Source: Dysgonomonas sp. HGC4 (GTDB lineage Bacteria > Bacteroidota > Bacteroidia > Bacteroidales > Dysgonomonadaceae). From it: 64,000 nucleotides of DNA. Shown one piece after another: positions 8,649 to 18,085 of the stretch. Below the pieces are notes generated by a model. The model saw only the letters and a program-made list of their open reading frames with translations, did not search any database and was not told where the DNA came from. The DNA lies in the NCBI RefSeq assembly GCF_001261715.1, contig NZ_CVRU01000158.1, positions 1 to 64,000 on the forward strand, read 5' to 3'. Both the position numbers and the translations under genes were made by a program. Numbering within the stretch: the first letter of the stretch is position 1; the number at the start of each line of letters is the position of its first letter.

Positions 8649-9743
8649 ATGAAAATTCTTTTATTGGGAGAATACAGCAACCTGCATTGGACTTTGGCAC
8701 AAGGGCTACGGGCTTTAGGACATTCGGTTGTAGTGGCTTCTAATGGTGACAGGTTCAAGAATTACAAAAGAGATATTGACCTTTCGCGAAAGAGCGATAA
8801 TATTATCGACACTCTTAAATACGCTTATCTACTCAGCAAGAACTTTAGACAATTCAAAGGATTTGATATTGTACAAATTATAAATCCTCTTTTTCTCGAC
8901 CTTAAACCCTATAAAAATCTCTCGGCTTTCAATTATCTAAAAAAGCACAACGGGAAGGTTTTCATGGGAGCTTTTGGTAATGATGCATATTGGTTGCAAG
9001 CTTGTTTAAACAAAAACACCTTTCGATATTCTGAATTTGATATTCCCAATCAATCAGACTATCTCTGTTCTGCAAAAGATATAATCAAAGTTTGGACTGA
9101 CGAAGACAAAGTGAATGTAAACAAAGAAATAGCCGAAAGAGCAGACGGTATAATTGCCTGCCTTTATGAATACTTTGTTTCTTACAAGTCACAATTCGAG
9201 AAGAAGCTGACTTACATACCTGCCCCTATCAATACTTCCGAAATAGCTTTTACACAAAGAGGCAAAGATCCATCTAAGGTTAGATTCTTTATAGGAATAC
9301 AAAAACAGAGAAACGAAATCAAAGGAACTGATATCCTATATAAATGCTTGCAAGAAGTACAATTAAAGTACCCGAATGAATGTATCATCCACAAAGCAGA
9401 ATCTGTACCTTACGATGAATACATCACCATGAGAGATCAATCGGATGTATTATTAGATCAACTCTATTCATACACTCCCGGAATGAATGCGTTGACAGCC
9501 ATGGCACAGGGTCTTTTAGTGGTAGGAGGTGGAGAACCCGAAACATACGACCTCTTAAATAAAAAAAACAACCATCCTATCATAAATATACTCCCTAGCG
9601 AGGAGGATATATTCAACAAATTAGAGAATCTAATCTTAAATAGGGAACAGATTCCTCTACAATCAATTAATAGCCGTTTATTCGTAGAGCAACATCACGA
9701 CTATCTAAAAATAGCACAGCAATATTTAGATACTTGGTCATAA
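8649..9743 (+). CDS. glycosyltransferase, GT4-like (GT-B fold)
   Basis: A 364-residue cytoplasmic glycosyltransferase. The N-terminal Rossmann half starts MKILLLGEYSNLHWTLAQGL, with ALGHSVVVAS typical of the acceptor-binding half of GT-B enzymes. The C-terminal half carries a nucleotide-sugar-binding segment (DQLYSYTPGMNALTAMAQGLLVVGGGEPE) in place of the classical EX7E: residues PGMNALTAMAQG match the usual P.G.....A.A.G pattern of GT4 donor sites. Spacing suggests its own transcript, with the divergent Stealth-type gene as partner, so both may build the same surface glycan. Donor and acceptor are unknown. Confidence 0.8.
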   Translation: MKILLLGEYSNLHWTLAQGLRALGHSVVVASNGDRFKNYKRDIDLSRKSDNIIDTLKYAYLLSKNFRQFKGFDIVQIINPLFLDLKPYKNLSAFNYLKKHNGKVFMGAFGNDAYWLQACLNKNTFRYSEFDIPNQSDYLCSAKDIIKVWTDEDKVNVNKEIAERADGIIACLYEYFVSYKSQFEKKLTYIPAPINTSEIAFTQRGKDPSKVRFFIGIQKQRNEIKGTDILYKCLQEVQLKYPNECIIHKAESVPYDEYITMRDQSDVLLDQLYSYTPGMNALTAMAQGLLVVGGGEPETYDLLNKKNNHPIINILPSEEDIFNKLENLILNREQIPLQSINSRLFVEQHHDYLKIAQQYLDTWS

Positions 9744-9883
9744 AAATATTTTCTGACCTCTTTGATATTTAGATCAGAACAAAAACTATAATCTTTTAGA
9801 ATAAGAAAACTGTTCATTTAAATACTTTCATCTACCGATTAACTCTTTTAAGATAAAAAATACAGTCTTTATAGTTATTTCTT

Positions 9884-9891
9884 TACCTTTG
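9884..9891 (+). promoter_or_regulatory. -7 box of the exported C1 peptidase
   Basis: TACCTTTG fits TAnnTTTG exactly and lies 22 bases before the ATG at 9914. Confidence 0.55.
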
Positions 9892-9913
9892 TGATACTAA
9901 AAAAACATATAAT

Positions 9914-11110
9914 ATGAAGAAACTTTTTGTAGCATCCGTTGCTCTATTGATAGCTGTATCAGCATGGGCACAAAACGATAACACGGGCTCATCCGGTTAT
10001 CAGTTTTCTGTAGTAAAAGAAAACCCAATCACTTCTATAAAAAATCAGGGAAGTAGTGGCACATGTTGGTCATTTTCAGGCGTTGGCTTTTTAGAGTCAG
10101 AGCTATTGAAAATGGGAAAAGGAGAACAAGATATTTCCGAAATGTATATTGTACGTCGAAACTATGAAGACAAAGCTGTAAAATATATCCGTTTGAACGG
10201 AAGCCTAAACTTTGCACAAGGAGGTTCGTTTGCCGATGTTATCGAAACACTGAACGAATATGGAGTTGTACCCGAAGAAGCTATGCCTGGGCTTAGCTAT
10301 GGCGAAACCGGACACAAGCATGGCGAAATGGCTGATGGTCTTACAGGATACATCAACGGTATCATGAAGAATGGTAACAGAAAGCTTTCAACTGCTTGGT
10401 ACAATGGATTCACTGGAATACTTGATGCTTTTTTAGGACAAAAGCCTGAAAATTTTACATACAAGGGTAAGAGCTATACACCACAAAGTTTTGCTAAAGA
10501 GCTTGGCTTAAACAGCAATAACTATGCATCATTTACCTCTTTTACACATCACCCATTTTATGCACCTTTTGCAGTAGAGGTTCCAGACAACTGGCGTTGG
10601 GCATTGTCGTACAATGTTCCTTTGGACGATATGATAAAGGTAATGGATAATGCTATCGAAAAAGGATATACTATTGCTTGGGCTTCGGATGTAAGCGAAG
10701 TAGGCTTCTCTCGTAATGGAATTGCAGTAGTTCCAGATGATAGTGCTCCCGAAAATGTAGGTTCAGACCAAGCTCATTGGTTAGGATTATCCGCAACTGA
10801 AAAGACTTCAACTATAAAAAAGAAAATAGAGCAAGGTCCTGTTAAAGAACTTGTAATTACTCAAGAGATGCGCCAAAAAGGATATGATAACTATGAGACA
10901 ACTGACGATCATGGTATGCAGATTTTTGGTATAGTAAAAGATCAAAACGGCACTAAATACTATTTAGTGAAAAACTCTTGGGGCGAAGCAGGAGCATACA
11001 AAGGTATCTGGTATGCATCAGAGGCTTTCGTAAAATACAAAACAATAAGTTTTGTTGTAAACAAAGAAGCTGTTCCTAAAGACATTGCAGGCAAATTAAA
11101 TCTTAAATAA
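9914..11110 (+). CDS. exported C1B-family cysteine peptidase (bleomycin hydrolase/PepC-like)
   Basis: A 398-residue papain-fold aminopeptidase-like enzyme. A signal peptide (MKKLFVASVALLIAVSAWAQ) sends it across the inner membrane, unlike cytoplasmic PepC. The catalytic Cys51 lies in KNQGSSGTCWSFSGVGFLES, with the oxyanion Gln in the same motif. The His is His333 in DDHGMQIFGIV and the Asn is Asn354 in YLVKNSWGEAG. The large insert between Cys and His, including GGSFADVIETLNEYGVVPEEAMPG, is typical of the C1B subfamily. All three catalytic residues are present. It is monocistronic with its own -7 box and a strong terminator. The substrate is presumably peptides in the periplasm. Confidence 0.9.
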   Translation: MKKLFVASVALLIAVSAWAQNDNTGSSGYQFSVVKENPITSIKNQGSSGTCWSFSGVGFLESELLKMGKGEQDISEMYIVRRNYEDKAVKYIRLNGSLNFAQGGSFADVIETLNEYGVVPEEAMPGLSYGETGHKHGEMADGLTGYINGIMKNGNRKLSTAWYNGFTGILDAFLGQKPENFTYKGKSYTPQSFAKELGLNSNNYASFTSFTHHPFYAPFAVEVPDNWRWALSYNVPLDDMIKVMDNAIEKGYTIAWASDVSEVGFSRNGIAVVPDDSAPENVGSDQAHWLGLSATEKTSTIKKKIEQGPVKELVITQEMRQKGYDNYETTDDHGMQIFGIVKDQNGTKYYLVKNSWGEAGAYKGIWYASEAFVKYKTISFVVNKEAVPKDIAGKLNLK

Positions 11111-11132
11111 GCCATAACGTAGGACAATGTAT

Positions 11133-11168
11133 AAAAAGACCCTTTCTTTTAAAGATTGGGTCTTTTTT
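11133..11168 (+). terminator. rho-independent terminator of the C1 peptidase gene
   Basis: AAAAAGACCC (11133-11142) pairs with GGGTCTTTTT (11158-11167) and runs into a T-tract, 22 bases after the stop codon. Confidence 0.85.
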
Positions 11169-11390
11169 ATTGTTCAATAAACTGCATATATTCTCTTCTT
11201 TTTCATCCATATTGTCTGTAAAGAAATGACTAAAGATCATCTAAAATGGATCTATACACACACAATTTAACAAATAAGCTTTACTGATAAATATATCATT
11301 AATTTATGATAAAAATCTTTTTTTAGCAATATTGAAATTAAAAGATAGTTATTTGCCGAGCACCTTAGTCTAGTATTGATATTTTTTGCG
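11169..11390. other. intergenic stretch before gltX, nothing coding seen
   Basis: Very AT-rich. It holds only a short dyad (TATCAT...ATGATA near 11298) and, at its end, the gltX promoter. No RNA gene or open frame with coding character was recognised. Confidence 0.5.
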
Positions 11391-11398
11391 TATTTTTG
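11391..11398 (+). promoter_or_regulatory. -7 box of gltX
   Basis: TATTTTTG, an exact TAnnTTTG, 33 bases before the chosen gltX ATG at 11431. It also argues against starts upstream of it. Confidence 0.6.
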
Positions 11399-11430
11399 TA
11401 GCCGTTTTTTCAATTTATTCTATACATATT

Positions 11431-12954
11431 ATGAGTTCAAAAGTAAGGGTGCGCTTTGCTCCCAGTCCTACAGGTCCATTGCATATCGGAGGAGTGCGTA
11501 CTGCATTATATAATTACCTTTTTGCTAAACAACAAGGTGGAGATTTCATTCTTCGAATTGAGGATACAGACTCGCAACGCTTTGTGCCGGGTGCTGAGGA
11601 ATATATCATTGAAGCACTTACATGGTTAGGTCTTAACTTTGATGAAGGAACTCATGCTGGAGGTCAATACGGTCCATACAGACAATCAGACAGAAAACAT
11701 ATTTATAAAGAATACGTTGATATTCTTCTCAACAAAGGTGCTGCTTATATGGCATTCGATACTCCTGCAGAGTTAGATGCTAAGAGATCTGAAATTGAGA
11801 ACTTTCAATATGATGCTTCGACAAGAGGACTTATGAAAAACTCTCTGACTCTTTCGAAAGAAGAAGTTCAGGCATTAATTGACAAAGGAGAAAATTACGT
11901 TGTCCGCTTCAAGATAGAGCCTAATGAGGACATTACAGTAGACGACCTTATCAGAGGAAAAGTAGTTATCAACTCATCTGAGCTTGACGACAAGGTATTA
12001 TTCAAATCAGCAGATAATTTACCAACATATCATCTTGCAAATATTATAGATGACCATTTAATGGAAATATCACATGTAATAAGAGGCGAAGAATGGCTAC
12101 CATCTGCTCCTCTGCATGTTTTATTATACAGAGCTTTTGGATGGACAGATACCATGCCAAAATTCACCCACTTAGCACTTCTTTTGAAACCGGATGGCAA
12201 AGGTAAACTAAGTAAACGCGATGGTGACCGTTTAGGCTTCCCTGTATTTCCTTTGCTTTGGACTGATCCTAAGACTCAAGAAGTATCTTCGGGATATAGA
12301 GAAAGCGGATATTTACCAAGTGCAGTTGTTAACTTCTTAGCTCTGCTAGGATGGAATCCGGGCAACGATCAGGAGATTATGTCAATGGAGGAGTTGATCA
12401 AACTTTTCTCAATCGAAAGATGTAGCAAAAGTGGTGCAAAATTTGACTTCGAAAAAGGAAAATGGTTCAACCATCAATATATTCAAGCTACATCAAATCA
12501 AGAATTAGCAAAGTTATTCGAACCAATCTTGCAAAAAGAAGGGGTTAATGCTAAAATTGAATATATTGAAACAGTTGTAGGTCTTATAAAAGAACGTGCC
12601 AACTTAATTCCTGACTTATGGGATCAATCTTCTTTCTTCTTCAAAGCTCCCGATAGCTATGATGAGAAAGTAGTAAAAAAACGTTGGAAAGAAGATTCGT
12701 CTGCTCAGATATCTGAACTGTCTGATGTATTGAATGCAATCTCTGATTTCTCAGCACATAACCAAGAAGAAATTGTAAAACAATGGATCGAAGATAAAGG
12801 ATACCATCTGGGCAATATAATGAATGCTTTTCGACTAGCAATTGTTGGCGAATCGAAAGGACCTCATATGTTTGACATCACAGCAACAATCGGAAAAGAA
12901 GAGACTCTTAATCGACTAAAAACTGCTATTTCTAAAATTGAATACAAAGCTTAA
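11431..12954 (+). CDS. gltX: glutamyl-tRNA synthetase
   Basis: Class I aminoacyl-tRNA synthetase that charges tRNA-Glu. Start at 11431 ([20 protein letters not shown]), since the frame upstream overlaps the promoter. The HIGH signature is LHIG at residues 17-20 and the KMSKS signature is KLSKR at 259-263 in [12 protein letters not shown]. The C-terminal alpha-helical anticodon-binding domain follows, giving 507 residues, normal for the family. The gene ends two bases before waaA, so the pair is an operon, and terminator-like structure is absent between them. The sequence does not show whether it is discriminating or misacylates tRNA-Gln, because no gatCAB genes are in view. Confidence 0.97.
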   Translation: MSSKVRVRFAPSPTGPLHIGGVRTALYNYLFAKQQGGDFILRIEDTDSQRFVPGAEEYIIEALTWLGLNFDEGTHAGGQYGPYRQSDRKHIYKEYVDILLNKGAAYMAFDTPAELDAKRSEIENFQYDASTRGLMKNSLTLSKEEVQALIDKGENYVVRFKIEPNEDITVDDLIRGKVVINSSELDDKVLFKSADNLPTYHLANIIDDHLMEISHVIRGEEWLPSAPLHVLLYRAFGWTDTMPKFTHLALLLKPDGKGKLSKRDGDRLGFPVFPLLWTDPKTQEVSSGYRESGYLPSAVVNFLALLGWNPGNDQEIMSMEELIKLFSIERCSKSGAKFDFEKGKWFNHQYIQATSNQELAKLFEPILQKEGVNAKIEYIETVVGLIKERANLIPDLWDQSSFFFKAPDSYDEKVVKKRWKEDSSAQISELSDVLNAISDFSAHNQEEIVKQWIEDKGYHLGNIMNAFRLAIVGESKGPHMFDITATIGKEETLNRLKTAISKIEYKA

Positions 12955-12956
12955 GC

Positions 12957-14192
12957 ATGTATAATTTCATCATAGGTCTTTACGCTTTTATTGTATATAT
13001 CATATCGCCTTTTCACAAAAAAGCCAGATTGATAGTTAAAGGACACAGAGATGTGTTCAAAAAACTTGAGTCAGAAATAGATCCAAATGCTAAATATATT
13101 TGGTTACACGCCGCTTCATTAGGTGAATTTGAGCAAGGAAGACCAATTATTGAAAACATAAAGGAGAATCACCCATCCTACAAAATACTATTAACATTCT
13201 TCTCCCCTTCGGGCTACGAAGTACGTAAAGATTATGAGTTGGCTGATATAGTATGTTACCTACCTTTCGATAGAAAGAGTAAAGTAAAACGCTTCTTGAA
13301 TCTGGCAAACCCTCATATGGCGATTTTCATAAAGTACGAATTCTGGTACAATTATGTAAGCCAATTGCACAAGAGACAAATTCCGACCTATATGGTATCG
13401 GCTATTTTCCGTCCCAATCAGATATTCTTTAGATGGTACGGAAAATTTTACCAAAAGATGCTTCATTTTTACTCTTGTATTTGTGTACAAGATGAAAACT
13501 CGAAGCAACTACTCAACAATATTGGAGTAAATAATGTAGAAGTTTGTGGTGATACTCGCTTCGATCGGGTTTTAGATATTAAAGCCGGAGCTAAAACGCT
13601 TCCTATTGCAGAAGCATTTACCAAAAACGAAAAAGGCGAAAAACAGATAACGCTTGTAGCCGGAAGCTCATGGCCTAAAGATGAAGATATATTTATAAAA
13701 TACTTCAATGGCAATCCTGACCTTAAGCTTATAATAGCACCCCACGAAATACACGAAGCACACTTAAGCTACATAGAGAGTATATTGAAACGTCCTTCTA
13801 TTCGCTATTCGAAGGCAACAGTAGAAAACATACAACAATACGACTGTCTTATAGTCGATTCTTTCGGCTTATTGTCTTCCCTTTACGAGTATGGCGAAAT
13901 AGCTTATGTAGGTGGTGGATTTGGAGTCGGCATTCACAATATTCTTGAAGCTGCTGTATATGGTATCCCTGTATTCTTTGGACCAAATTTCAAGAAGTTC
14001 AGAGAGGCGCATCAACTCATCGAAGAAGGTGGTGGATATCCGATACAAGATGACGAAAACTTCTGGAGTCTTATGAATGAGTTTTTAGAATACCCTCAAG
14101 TACTAAGTTCTGCGGGTAATCTTGCAGGAGAATATGTAAGAAACAATGCAGGTGTAGTAGATAAAGTAATGCAGATTATTGATTTGAAGTAA
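12957..14192 (+). CDS. waaA: 3-deoxy-D-manno-octulosonic acid (Kdo) transferase
   Basis: GT30 enzyme that adds Kdo from CMP-Kdo to lipid A precursor. The N-terminal hydrophobic segment (residues 1-18, IIGLYAFIVYIISPF) anchors it to the inner membrane. The catalytic Glu57 lies in WLHAASLGEFEQGRPIIE. Other family motifs are TFFSPSGYEVRK, CYLPFDRKSKVKRFL, IKYEFWYNY, ICVQDENSKQLL, VCGDTRFDRV, LVAGSSWPKDE and the CMP-binding YVGGGFGVGIHNILEAAVYG. Its 411 residues are normal. It is translationally close to gltX (2-base gap). With lpxB 5 kb upstream it covers two steps of lipid A-Kdo assembly. Confidence 0.95.
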   Translation: MYNFIIGLYAFIVYIISPFHKKARLIVKGHRDVFKKLESEIDPNAKYIWLHAASLGEFEQGRPIIENIKENHPSYKILLTFFSPSGYEVRKDYELADIVCYLPFDRKSKVKRFLNLANPHMAIFIKYEFWYNYVSQLHKRQIPTYMVSAIFRPNQIFFRWYGKFYQKMLHFYSCICVQDENSKQLLNNIGVNNVEVCGDTRFDRVLDIKAGAKTLPIAEAFTKNEKGEKQITLVAGSSWPKDEDIFIKYFNGNPDLKLIIAPHEIHEAHLSYIESILKRPSIRYSKATVENIQQYDCLIVDSFGLLSSLYEYGEIAYVGGGFGVGIHNILEAAVYGIPVFFGPNFKKFREAHQLIEEGGGYPIQDDENFWSLMNEFLEYPQVLSSAGNLAGEYVRNNAGVVDKVMQIIDLK

Positions 14193-14218
14193 AGGAGCCG
14201 AGTTAGAAGTTAAAGCAT

Positions 14219-14833
14219 TTACTCGTTTATCATTAACTTTCCAATAATCTCTATTGCTTTAACAACAGCCTCATTCAAATTAAAAATGCTTTTCCCTGTT
14301 TTCCTTATAGGATTCTCCCAATCTTGATTATAGATTATAGAAACGATAAATCCTTCACTTGCACCATACCAACCAACATCTAACAAATAGCCTTTCGGAT
14401 AAATAACCTGCAACATATCTTCACGTAAACTGTCTCGGGAAAAATCAGTTTCAATATGGGTTACACATCCATCTTTAAAATCAATATCCTCAAAAGGGTT
14501 AGCTACTACTCTCACTTCGATTGGTTCTAAATTCTCATCCTGTTGTTCATGCCAGTTGAGTATCGCTCGAACATTATGAGTAGAAATAAATTCGTCTGCT
14601 ATTGGTGAGAAGAAGCAATATAATCCTTTTTTCAATCTATTACTTTGCAGAACACTGATTTTCGGATGTATAAACTCATCACTGATTTGATTCACTCGAT
14701 AGACCAGACACAGCCGCCTGTCATCCGAAATGATATGCAAATAAGGTATACCATAATCTTCATCTAATTTCACAAACCAATAAAACAATTGATCGTTATA
14801 GATAAGCTTGCGTTTTCCTCTTTCACTTATCAT
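14219..14833 (-). CDS. hypothetical protein, last gene of folB operon
   Basis: A 204-residue soluble protein not recognised from sequence. It begins MISERGKRKLIYNDQLFYWFVK and has many aromatic and acidic residues, no signal peptide and no membrane segment. The C-terminal third contains GYLLDVGWYGASEGFIVSIIYNQDWENPI, suggestive of a beta-rich fold. It starts 12 bases after the stop of the TrmH-like gene, so it is likely the third gene of folB-methyltransferase-hypothetical. It converges with waaA across 26 bases. Coding character is good (intact length, codon use like its neighbours), but function is unknown. Confidence 0.7.
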   Translation of the reverse strand: MISERGKRKLIYNDQLFYWFVKLDEDYGIPYLHIISDDRRLCLVYRVNQISDEFIHPKISVLQSNRLKKGLYCFFSPIADEFISTHNVRAILNWHEQQDENLEPIEVRVVANPFEDIDFKDGCVTHIETDFSRDSLREDMLQVIYPKGYLLDVGWYGASEGFIVSIIYNQDWENPIRKTGKSIFNLNEAVVKAIEIIGKLMINE

Positions 14834-14845
14834 GCTCTACATCTA

Positions 14846-15376
14846 TTAAGAATGAAGCTGCTTGAAGAAATCCCATATTACAATTCCCGTAGTTACGGCT
14901 ACATTCAGAGAATGCTTTGTTCCATATTGAGGAATCTCAATGCAGCCATCGCAAGCATCAACAACAGCTTGTTGTACACCTTTCACTTCGTTACCCATAA
15001 CAATTGCATATTTCTTATTAGAATCGAGCTGTAAATCATCCAGCATAACACTGTTTTCTACTTGTTCGATAGCAAAAACAGTATAGTTATTTTCTTGCAA
15101 TTTCTCCACAGCTTTTACCGTATCTTCAAAATATTGCCATGTTACAGAATGTTCTGCACCCAATGCAGTCTTATGTATCTCTGGATTAGGAGGAGTTGCA
15201 GTTATTCCGCACAAATAGATTGCTTCTACCAAAAAAGCATCCGAAGTTCGGAATACAGATCCTACATTATTCAGACTTCTAATATTATCTAACACAACCA
15301 CTAAGGGTATTTTCTCTGTCTCTTTAAATTCTTCTGTCGAAATTCTATTCAATTCCGTTATTTTCAGTTTTCTCAT
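14846..15376 (-). CDS. TrmH/SpoU-family RNA 2'-O-methyltransferase
   Basis: SPOUT-fold methyltransferase of 176 residues that uses S-adenosylmethionine to methylate ribose in tRNA or rRNA. The three SpoU motifs are visible: motif 1 in LDNIRSLNNVGSVFRTSDAF (Asn and Arg), motif 2 in YAIVMGNEVKGV, and motif 3 in IEIPQYGTKHSLNVAVTTGI, which forms the knot and cofactor site. The length fits the short single-domain group (TrmH/TrmL-like), without the L30-like N-terminal domain of RlmB. Which nucleotide it methylates cannot be read from the sequence. It lies six bases after folB on the same strand. Confidence 0.9.
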   Translation of the reverse strand: MRKLKITELNRISTEEFKETEKIPLVVVLDNIRSLNNVGSVFRTSDAFLVEAIYLCGITATPPNPEIHKTALGAEHSVTWQYFEDTVKAVEKLQENNYTVFAIEQVENSVMLDDLQLDSNKKYAIVMGNEVKGVQQAVVDACDGCIEIPQYGTKHSLNVAVTTGIVIWDFFKQLHS

Positions 15377-15382
15377 GACATT

Positions 15383-15736
15383 TCAATCTATAATCACCAC
15401 ACTAGCAAACTCGACTTGTCCTCCTACGGGAGGGTTTCTCTTCGAGATTTTCAGCTCTACTTTCTCGATTTTGGAAAACTCGCTTTTTAACGCTCTAACG
15501 ATCCTGCCAGCTACATGTTCTAGCAACTTAGACGGTATCATCATTTCTCTTTTTACAACATCATAAACCGAAGCATAACTTAGAGTTTCATCCAGATCAT
15601 CCGATACGGAGGCTTTCTCAAAATTAACGTTTAGCTTAAGATTTATAACGAAATGATTTCCAACCAGAGTCTCCTGAGCAAACACACCATGATTGGCATA
15701 TATCTCGACATTTTCAAGTAATATGTATGTTTCCAT
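15383..15736 (-). CDS. folB: dihydroneopterin aldolase
   Basis: Folate biosynthesis enzyme that splits 7,8-dihydroneopterin into 6-hydroxymethyl-dihydropterin and glycolaldehyde. The 117 residues fit the small tunnel-fold family. Signatures: ILLENVEIYANHGVFAQE at the start with the substrate-binding Glu, the LDETLSYASVYDVVKR segment with the active-site Tyr, LLEHVAGRIVRAL, and the C-terminal VELKISKRNPPVGG with the catalytic Lys region. It is the first gene of a three-gene minus-strand operon with its own -7 box, divergent from the bactofilin gene. Confidence 0.95.
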   Translation of the reverse strand: METYILLENVEIYANHGVFAQETLVGNHFVINLKLNVNFEKASVSDDLDETLSYASVYDVVKREMMIPSKLLEHVAGRIVRALKSEFSKIEKVELKISKRNPPVGGQVEFASVVIID

Positions 15737-15771
15737 AACCTGTGATATACATTAGTAGAAAAATAGAGCTG

Positions 15772-15779
15772 CAAAGCTA
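15772..15779 (-). promoter_or_regulatory. -7 box of folB
   Basis: Minus-strand TAGCTTTG is an exact TAnnTTTG, 36 bases before the folB ATG. Confidence 0.55.
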
Positions 15780-15790
15780 AGTTTTTTTTT

Positions 15791-15798
15791 TACATTTG
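15791..15798 (+). promoter_or_regulatory. -7 box of the bactofilin gene
   Basis: TACATTTG, an exact TAnnTTTG, 33 bases before the ATG at 15831 and only 11 bases from the divergent folB box, so the two promoters are nearly back to back. Confidence 0.55.
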
Positions 15799-15830
15799 TT
15801 ATCTGAATAAACTCAATTATAATTTGACAT

Positions 15831-16181
15831 ATGCTAAATCGTAAGGAAGTCGCACCAGCCCCAAGTGGCATGCATAATGTATTATCGACAGGAACCGTCC
15901 TGACAGGAAATCTAGTCACGCAAGATGATATTCGAATCGATGGAGTTATTGAAGGAAATATTATCAGCCAAGGAAAAATAATCATCGGTAATAACGGTCA
16001 CGTTTCGGGTGATGTAGAATGTCAAAATCTTGATTTACTTGGAAAAGTTTCAGGCAACGTGTTGTGCGAAGACACGATAATACTTAGAGTTACAGCAAAT
16101 CTGATTGGAGATATTACTACTCAAATCATAGAGATAGAACCGGGAGCCCGTTTTACTGGATCCTGCAAAATGAAAAGTTAA
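15831..16181 (+). CDS. bactofilin (polymer-forming cytoskeletal protein)
   Basis: A 116-residue bactofilin that polymerises without nucleotide into filaments and often scaffolds cell-wall enzymes. After a short unstructured N-terminus (to about residue 18) comes the single right-handed beta-helix domain. Its repeats are visible as hydrophobic-Gly steps: VLTGNLVTQDDIRIDGVIEG, IIIGNNGHVSGDV, LDLLGKVSGNV, LIGDITTQIIEIEPGARFTG. It has no membrane segment. Transcription is divergent from folB and it may continue into aminopeptidase P, 62 bases downstream. Family assignment is firm; the partner protein is unknown. Confidence 0.93.
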   Translation: MLNRKEVAPAPSGMHNVLSTGTVLTGNLVTQDDIRIDGVIEGNIISQGKIIIGNNGHVSGDVECQNLDLLGKVSGNVLCEDTIILRVTANLIGDITTQIIEIEPGARFTGSCKMKS

Positions 16182-16243
16182 ATAGAGTCCCCAACTACTA
16201 CGCCCGACTCTTATAGTTTCACCATACTTAAATATTGCACGTC

Positions 16244-18028
16244 ATGGCAAACACAATACAGCGCCATCTGGGAGCACTAAGAAAGTTTCTGGAAGAAAAA
16301 CAATTACATGCGTTTATAATCCCCAGCACCGATCCTCATCTGAGTGAGTATCCTGCTGCACATTGGGCTTCGAGAGAATGGATTAGCGGATTCACCGGAT
16401 CTGCCGGTACTGTGGTTGTTACACGAGATAAAGCCGGTTTATGGACCGACTCACGATACTTTCTTCAAGCTGCAAAGCAGTTAGAGAATACAAATATCGA
16501 TCTTTTCAGAGAAGGCTTGCCTACTACCCCAACTATTGAAGAATGGCTGATTTCTGAATTATCCGAAGGTAATACTGTGGGCATTGATGGAAACGTATAT
16601 GCAGCAAACGAAGCTTTTCAGCTAAATGTTAGATTGAATCTGAACGGATTACATCTAATAACTGATTACGACCCTTTTGCTGAAATATGGAAAGATAGAC
16701 CTCAGATACCTTTGAATCCTATTTTTGAACTGCCCGTTAAATATAGCGGACTTGAAGCTTCTAAAAAGATTTCACAAATCTGTACTATCATAGACAAGCA
16801 TGGTGCCGACTCGCTATTAGTAGCATCGTTAGATACTATTGCGTGGCTCTTCAATATCAGAGGAAACGATGTTCAGTGTAATCCAGTAGCGGTTTGCTTT
16901 GCTTATATTTCTAAAAAAGAAACTGTAGTGTTTATCAACCCTAAGAAGCTAACTCAAGAGATGGGTCAATACTTCAAACAGGAAAATATACAAGTAGCCG
17001 ATTATGATAAGATATTTGATTATGTAAGTTCAATTCCTGCTCAAACCCGAATTTGCTTACAAAGCTCAAAAGTGTCTTTTACCCTGCATAATAAGATACC
17101 AAAGACTTGCCGCATCATAGATATTCCTTCTCCTGCTGATCTGATGAAAAGCAAAAAGAATGAAACTGAACAAGAAGGCTTCCGCAATGCAATGCAACGC
17201 GATGGTGTTGCTTTAGTAAAATTCCTTATGTGGTTTGAAAAAGCTGTACCAACCGGTGAAGTAGAAGAAATGACAATTGTAGAAAAACTAATCGAATACA
17301 GAAGTCAACAAGACCTATATGTAGGAGAAAGTTTCGCTACAATAGCAGGTTATGGACCTAATGGAGCAATTGTTCACTACCATGTAACACCCGAAAGCTC
17401 AGCCAAAGTGATACCCGAAGGGCTTCAACTAATAGATTCGGGCGCTCAATATTTTGATGGCACTACCGACATTACACGTACTGTTGCTGTAGGACTTCTT
17501 ACCGAGCAAATGAAAAAGGATTATACGATGGTACTCAAAGGTCACATAGGTATAGCAACATGCAAATATCCAGAAGGAACACGAGGCAGCCAGATAGATA
17601 TATTGGCTAGAAAAGCTTTATGGGATAATGGACTTAATTATCTACATGGAACTGGGCATGGTATCGGTCATTTTCTCAATGTACACGAAGGTCCTCAAAA
17701 TATACGGATGAACGAAAATCCGACTACATTACAACCGGGAATGGTAACATCTAACGAACCGGGACTTTATCGAGCTAATCAATACGGTATCCGTATCGAG
17801 AATCTGATCTTAACAAAAGAAGATTGTGTAACAGAGTTTGGAGCTTTCTATTCTTTCGAAACACTTACTCTTTGCCCGATAGACACGACCCCAATCGTAA
17901 AGGGAATGCTTACCGAAGACGAAATTTCATGGTTCAACAATTATCATCAATATGTATATGATAGATTGTCACCAAGCCTTTCGGCAGAAGAAAAAGAATG
18001 GTTGAAAGATAAGACTAAAGCAATTTAA
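16244..18028 (+). CDS. Xaa-Pro aminopeptidase, M24B (aminopeptidase P)
   Basis: Removes the N-terminal residue from peptides with proline in position two. The 594-residue form has two creatinase-like N-terminal domains (first begins LGALRKFLEEKQLHAFIIPS, with the GSAGTVVV and AGLWTDSRYF motifs) and a C-terminal pita-bread catalytic domain, as in eukaryotic cytosolic APP1. Metal ligands: the Asp of LIDSGAQYFDG and the Asp of TTDITRTVAVG, His in HGIGHFLNVHEGP, Glu in MVTSNEPGLY and Glu in GIRIENLIL. The proposed start is the ATG at 16244, three codons inside the open frame, because MANTIQRHLGALR matches usual family starts. No signal peptide. Confidence 0.95.
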   Translation: MANTIQRHLGALRKFLEEKQLHAFIIPSTDPHLSEYPAAHWASREWISGFTGSAGTVVVTRDKAGLWTDSRYFLQAAKQLENTNIDLFREGLPTTPTIEEWLISELSEGNTVGIDGNVYAANEAFQLNVRLNLNGLHLITDYDPFAEIWKDRPQIPLNPIFELPVKYSGLEASKKISQICTIIDKHGADSLLVASLDTIAWLFNIRGNDVQCNPVAVCFAYISKKETVVFINPKKLTQEMGQYFKQENIQVADYDKIFDYVSSIPAQTRICLQSSKVSFTLHNKIPKTCRIIDIPSPADLMKSKKNETEQEGFRNAMQRDGVALVKFLMWFEKAVPTGEVEEMTIVEKLIEYRSQQDLYVGESFATIAGYGPNGAIVHYHVTPESSAKVIPEGLQLIDSGAQYFDGTTDITRTVAVGLLTEQMKKDYTMVLKGHIGIATCKYPEGTRGSQIDILARKALWDNGLNYLHGTGHGIGHFLNVHEGPQNIRMNENPTTLQPGMVTSNEPGLYRANQYGIRIENLILTKEDCVTEFGAFYSFETLTLCPIDTTPIVKGMLTEDEISWFNNYHQYVYDRLSPSLSAEEKEWLKDKTKAI

Positions 18029-18085
18029 GGCTACACCCTTTTTTGCTGCTCTTCGTATTACTTTATATTATATAGAAAAAGAACA

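Noticed and set aside
11386-11430. Upstream extension of gltX by 15 codons
   Set aside because: The extension starts at the -7 box TATTTTTG and is not conserved in character; the family motif starts at 11431.
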